From JBCCYM01 sp039190005 (GTDB lineage: Bacteria > Pseudomonadota > Gammaproteobacteria > UBA12402): 8,095 nt of DNA. This document shows positions 4,997-8,095 of the stretch, piece after piece. The stretch is taken from contig JBCCYM010000074.1 of the NCBI GenBank assembly GCA_039190005.1, positions 1 through 8,095 on the forward strand, given 5' to 3'. Position 1 is the stretch's first letter. The number at the start of each line of letters is the position of its first letter. The position numbers and the translations under genes were made by a program. The notes under the pieces are model-generated. The model was not told the DNA's origin. It saw only the letters and a list, made by a program, of their open reading frames with translations, and ran no database searches.

Positions 4997-5503
4997 ATGA
5001 GAAGAAAAGCAGCGCCAAAGCGCGACTTATTGCCAGATCCTAAGTACGGTGATCAAACTTTGACCAAGTTTGTTAATTGTATTATGTGTGACGGGAAAAA
5101 ATCTTTAGCTGAGAAAATAATTTATAATGCCTTAGAAATAGCGCAAAAGCGTTTGGAAGGTAAGTCATTTGACGTCGATGAAGCGCTTGTTGATAAAGAT
5201 CGACCATTGCAGATTATGTATGTCGCGTTGGATAAAGTGCGTCCGCTTGCTGAAGTGAAATCGCGTCGTGTCGGTGGGGCGACTTATCAGGTGCCTATTG
5301 AGGTACGTAAAGATCGAGGCATATCCTTGGCAATGCGTTGGTTATCCGATGCCGCCAAAAAGCGTAGTGAAAAAAAAATGGCTGAGCGTTTGGCGAGTGA
5401 AATATCTGAAGCTTGTCAAGATCGCGGCGCGGCGGTTAAAAAACGCGAAGATACGCACCGTATGGCTCAAGCAAACAAAGCATTTGCACATTTTCGTTGG
5501 TAG
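4997..5503 (+). CDS. rpsG: 30S ribosomal protein S7
   Basis: S7 is a primary 16S rRNA-binding protein that nucleates assembly of the 30S head and lies near the E site. At 168 residues it is about 12 longer than the usual bacterial form. The extra residues lie around 55-70, just before the conserved KVRPLAEVKSRRVGGATYQVP; as I recall, Legionella and Coxiella S7 carry insertions at the same place. LPDPKYGD near the N-terminus and the C-terminal AVKKREDTHRMAQANKAFAHFRW are canonical. The start ATGAGAAG is preceded by GGGA 10 bases away, a weak site. In E. coli S7 represses the operon by binding a structured, roughly 100-nt rpsL-rpsG spacer. Here the spacer is only 30 nt, so that form of control is probably missing. 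fusA starts 15 bp after the stop. Confidence 0.97.
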   Translation: MRRKAAPKRDLLPDPKYGDQTLTKFVNCIMCDGKKSLAEKIIYNALEIAQKRLEGKSFDVDEALVDKDRPLQIMYVALDKVRPLAEVKSRRVGGATYQVPIEVRKDRGISLAMRWLSDAAKKRSEKKMAERLASEISEACQDRGAAVKKREDTHRMAQANKAFAHFRW

Positions 5504-5518
5504 AGAGGAACTAATATC

Positions 5519-7618
5519 GTGGCACGTGAAACACCTATTAAATTATATCGTAATATCGGTATCATGGCTCACATTGACGCCGGTAAAACGACAACAACAG
5601 AACGTATTTTGTTTTATACGGGGATCTCACATAAAATTGGTGAGGTGCATGAAGGGGCTGCCGTCATGGACTGGATGGAGCAAGAACAAGAGCGGGGCAT
5701 TACCATTACTTCCGCGGCGACGACTTGTTATTGGTCGGGTATGGATCAACAGTATAAAAAACACCGTATTAACATTATTGACACCCCAGGACACGTTGAC
5801 TTCACTATTGAAGTTGAGCGGTCACTACGGGTTTTAGATGGTGCCGTTGCTGTATTTTGCGCGGTGGGTGGTGTTGAGCCACAATCGGAAACGGTTTGGC
5901 GTCAGGCGAATAAGTACCATGTGCCGCGTATGGCTTTTGTCAATAAAATGGACCGTACCGGCGCTGATTTTTTACGTGTTGTTGAGCAAATCAAAGATCG
6001 TTTAGGCGCGAATCCGGTGCCGTTACAAGTGCCAATCGGCGCTGAAGATAATTTCCAAGGCGTAGTCGATCTGATTCGCATGAAAGCGATTATTTGGGAT
6101 GACGCGACCCAGGGGATGAAATATGAAGAAAAAGATATTCCCGCTGATTTGCTAGATCAATGTCAAACACTGCGTGAAAGTATGGTTGAATCCGCGGCAG
6201 AAGCGGATGAAGCCTTGATGGATAAATATCTTGAAAGCGGTGATTTATCCGCTGAAGATATTAAAACTGGTTTGCGCAAGCAAGTGCTGGCGAATGAAGT
6301 GGTGCCGGTACTTTGTGGTTCCGCCTTTAAGAATAAAGGTGTGCAAGCGTTATTGGATGCCGTGATTGACTATATGCCGTCGCCGACAGAGGTGCCAGCC
6401 ATTAAAGGTATTCTTGATGATAAAGATGGTACTGAAGCAGAGCGCCCATCTGATGATGATGCGCCGTTTGCGGCATTGGCATTTAAAATCGCCACTGACC
6501 CGTTTGTCGGCACATTAACTTTCTTCCGGGTTTACTCTGGTGTGGTTAAAACCGGTGATACGGTTTTCAATCCGGTGAAATCAAAACGCGAACGTTTTGG
6601 TCGTATTTTACAAATGCACGCCAATAGTCGTGAAGAAATCAAAGAAGTGCGGGCGGGTGATATCGCTGCCGCTGTTGGTTTAAAGTCTGTCACAACTGGA
6701 GATACCTTGTGTAGTCAGAATGATGTGATTACCTTAGAGCGTATGGAATTCCCTGAGCCGGTTATTTCTGTTGCCATTGAACCGAAAACTAAAGCTGACC
6801 AAGAAAAAATGAGTGTCGCTTTGGGTAAATTAGCGCAGGAAGATCCTTCATTTCGTATTCGTACTGATGAAGAATCCGGGCAAACCATTATCTCTGGTAT
6901 GGGTGAGCTGCATCTGGAAATTATTGTTGACCGTCTGAAACGTGAATTCAAAGTGGATGCCAATATCGGTAATCCTCAAGTGGCTTATCGTGAAACAATT
7001 AAAGCTATGGTTGAGCAAGAAGGTAAATTTGTGCGTCAATCCGGTGGTCGTGGTCAGTATGGTCATGTATGGCTTAAAATTGAACCCAATGAAGCTGGCG
7101 CAGGTTTTGAATTTGTGGATGACATCTTTGGTGGTGCTATCCCTAAAGAATATATCCCGGCGGTTGAAAAAGGTATCAAAGAACAAATGCAGAATGGTGT
7201 GATTGCCGGTTATCCAGTGGTTGATGTGAAAGTCACTTTGTATGATGGTTCTTACCACGATGTTGACTCCAGTGAGGCAGCGTTTAAAGCGGCTGGTTCA
7301 ATTGGTTTTAAAGAAGGTGCTCGCAAGGCAAAAGCTGTGTTACTTGAACCCGTGATGAAAGTTGAAGCGGTGACCCCAGAAGATTACATGGGTGATGTGA
7401 TGGGTGATCTCAACCGTCGTCGTGGTATTCTGCAAGGCATGGATGACACGCCGGCTGGTAAAGCCATTCATGCTGAAGTGCCATTAGGCGAAATGTTTGG
7501 TTATGCGACCGATCTGCGTTCCATGTCGCAGGGCCGTGCTACTTACACAATGGAATTTTTAAAATATAACGAAGTCCCAGCAAGTATTGCTCAAGATATT
7601 ATTGATAAACGAAACTAA
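5519..7618 (+). CDS. fusA: Translation elongation factor G
   Basis: EF-G is the cytosolic GTPase that drives ribosomal translocation and, with RRF, ribosome recycling. The 699-residue protein is full length (E. coli 704). The G-domain motifs are all present: AHIDAGKT (17-24), RGITITSAAT in switch I, DTPGH (88-92), NKMD (142-145) and SAF (268-270). Domain II begins near residue 310 (PFAALAFKIATDPFVGTLTF). Domain IV carries GGRGQYGHVWLKIEP, and domain V ends with the expected VMGDLNRRRGILQGMDD. The start is GTG 5519, with GAGGA nine bases upstream; this gives MARETP, the standard N-terminus. It is the third gene of the str operon, separated by 15 bp from rpsG and 18 bp from tuf. Confidence 0.98.
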   Translation: MARETPIKLYRNIGIMAHIDAGKTTTTERILFYTGISHKIGEVHEGAAVMDWMEQEQERGITITSAATTCYWSGMDQQYKKHRINIIDTPGHVDFTIEVERSLRVLDGAVAVFCAVGGVEPQSETVWRQANKYHVPRMAFVNKMDRTGADFLRVVEQIKDRLGANPVPLQVPIGAEDNFQGVVDLIRMKAIIWDDATQGMKYEEKDIPADLLDQCQTLRESMVESAAEADEALMDKYLESGDLSAEDIKTGLRKQVLANEVVPVLCGSAFKNKGVQALLDAVIDYMPSPTEVPAIKGILDDKDGTEAERPSDDDAPFAALAFKIATDPFVGTLTFFRVYSGVVKTGDTVFNPVKSKRERFGRILQMHANSREEIKEVRAGDIAAAVGLKSVTTGDTLCSQNDVITLERMEFPEPVISVAIEPKTKADQEKMSVALGKLAQEDPSFRIRTDEESGQTIISGMGELHLEIIVDRLKREFKVDANIGNPQVAYRETIKAMVEQEGKFVRQSGGRGQYGHVWLKIEPNEAGAGFEFVDDIFGGAIPKEYIPAVEKGIKEQMQNGVIAGYPVVDVKVTLYDGSYHDVDSSEAAFKAAGSIGFKEGARKAKAVLLEPVMKVEAVTPEDYMGDVMGDLNRRRGILQGMDDTPAGKAIHAEVPLGEMFGYATDLRSMSQGRATYTMEFLKYNEVPASIAQDIIDKRN

Positions 7619-7636
7619 CACAGAGGAGAATAAGCG

Positions 7637-8095
7637 ATGGCAGATAAATTTGAACGAAATAAGCCGCATGTAAATGTCGGAACGATAGGCCATGTGGATC
7701 ATGGTAAGACCACATTAACCGCGGCGATGACGACAGTGTTGTCAAAGAAATTTGGTGGCGCAGCGGTGGCGTTTGACAATATTGATAAGGCGCCGGAAGA
7801 AAAAGCGCGGGGTATTACGATTTCGACATCGCATGTAGAGTATGAGAGTGACAAGCGTCACTACGCGCACGTGGATTGTCCAGGTCACGCGGATTATGTG
7901 AAGAACATGATTACAGGCGCGGCGCAGATGGATGGGGCGATCTTGGTGGTGAACGCGGCGGATGGTCCGATGCCACAGACGCGAGAGCACATTCTGTTAG
8001 CGCGTCAGGTAGGTGTGCCGTATATTGTGGTATTTTTAAACAAATGCGACATGGTGGAAGATGAAGAATTACTAGAATTAGTAGAGATGGAAGTA
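7637..8095 (+). CDS. tuf: Translation elongation factor Tu (3' end outside the window)
   Basis: EF-Tu carries aminoacyl-tRNA to the ribosomal A site as a GTP complex. The first 153 codons are present, covering most of the GTPase domain of a protein of about 395 residues. GHVDHGKT (18-25), RGITI in switch I, DCPGH (80-84, with catalytic His84) and NKCD (135-138) match the E. coli positions. The stretch around SHVEYESDKRHYAHVDCPGH resembles gammaproteobacterial EF-Tu. The start ATG 7637 is preceded by AGAGGAG, eight bases away, the strongest Shine-Dalgarno in the operon. Codon choice looks different from fusA, with heavy use of GCG and GTG and higher G+C. tuf is often duplicated in this group; whether a second copy exists cannot be told from here. 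Confidence 0.97.
   Translation, partial: MADKFERNKPHVNVGTIGHVDHGKTTLTAAMTTVLSKKFGGAAVAFDNIDKAPEEKARGITISTSHVEYESDKRHYAHVDCPGHADYVKNMITGAAQMDGAILVVNAADGPMPQTREHILLARQVGVPYIVVFLNKCDMVEDEELLELVEMEV

Noticed and set aside
5268..5837. 189-codon + strand open frame overlapping the end of rpsG and start of fusA
   Set aside because: It is out of frame with two unmistakable genes and matches no family I recognise.
6715..7258. Antisense open frames across fusA
   Set aside because: They lie wholly within a conserved gene, have no ribosome sites and encode low-complexity, protein-unlike sequence.

Overview
The window looks like part of a gammaproteobacterial chromosome with moderate to low G+C. The best evidence is the right half, a str operon in the order rpsL-rpsG-fusA-tuf. 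Its S12, S7, EF-G and EF-Tu sequences read as gammaproteobacterial. S7 carries a short internal insertion of a kind I recall from Legionella and Coxiella, so a member of or near the Legionellales is a reasonable but unproven guess.

Layout: (1) 1-106, the last 34 codons of an unidentified gene. (2) 107-423, no gene: a cluster of CTTCGAC/GCTCAGG palindromic repeat units, including a long hairpin, then a terminator-like stem-loop. (3) 424-912 (-), a GNAT N-acetyltransferase. (4) 990-2617 (+), an AT-rich type IV toxin-antitoxin (AbiE) pair. The antitoxin gene abiEi is intact and overlaps abiEii by ATGA. The toxin gene is cut by one in-frame TAG codon that separates the nucleotidyltransferase motifs from the conserved C-terminal K/RD motif. 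A perfect 14-bp inverted repeat just before the abiEi start is a natural operator candidate. (5) 2731-4098 (-), a DHA2-type MFS exporter. (6) 4099-4591, a 493-bp intergenic region holding a second copy of the repeat (43 of 44 bases identical to the first, same orientation), a run of A/T tracts spaced about 10 bp apart, promoter candidates, a hairpin, and two very short ORFs with good Shine-Dalgarno sequences. (7) 4592-8095 (+), the str operon, with tuf running off the end.

Interpretation: the str operon is core translation machinery, probably co-transcribed from the 4.3-4.5 kb region. The 3.9-kb segment before it (GNAT, AbiE, MFS) is accessory in character and is bracketed by the two near-identical direct repeats. 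The decayed AbiEii with a preserved AbiEi suggests a defence or addiction module losing its toxin. No complete undescribed system is evident. The most interesting signals are the broken AbiE pair with its palindrome, the repeat family bracketing the accessory block, and the structured leader in front of rpsL.
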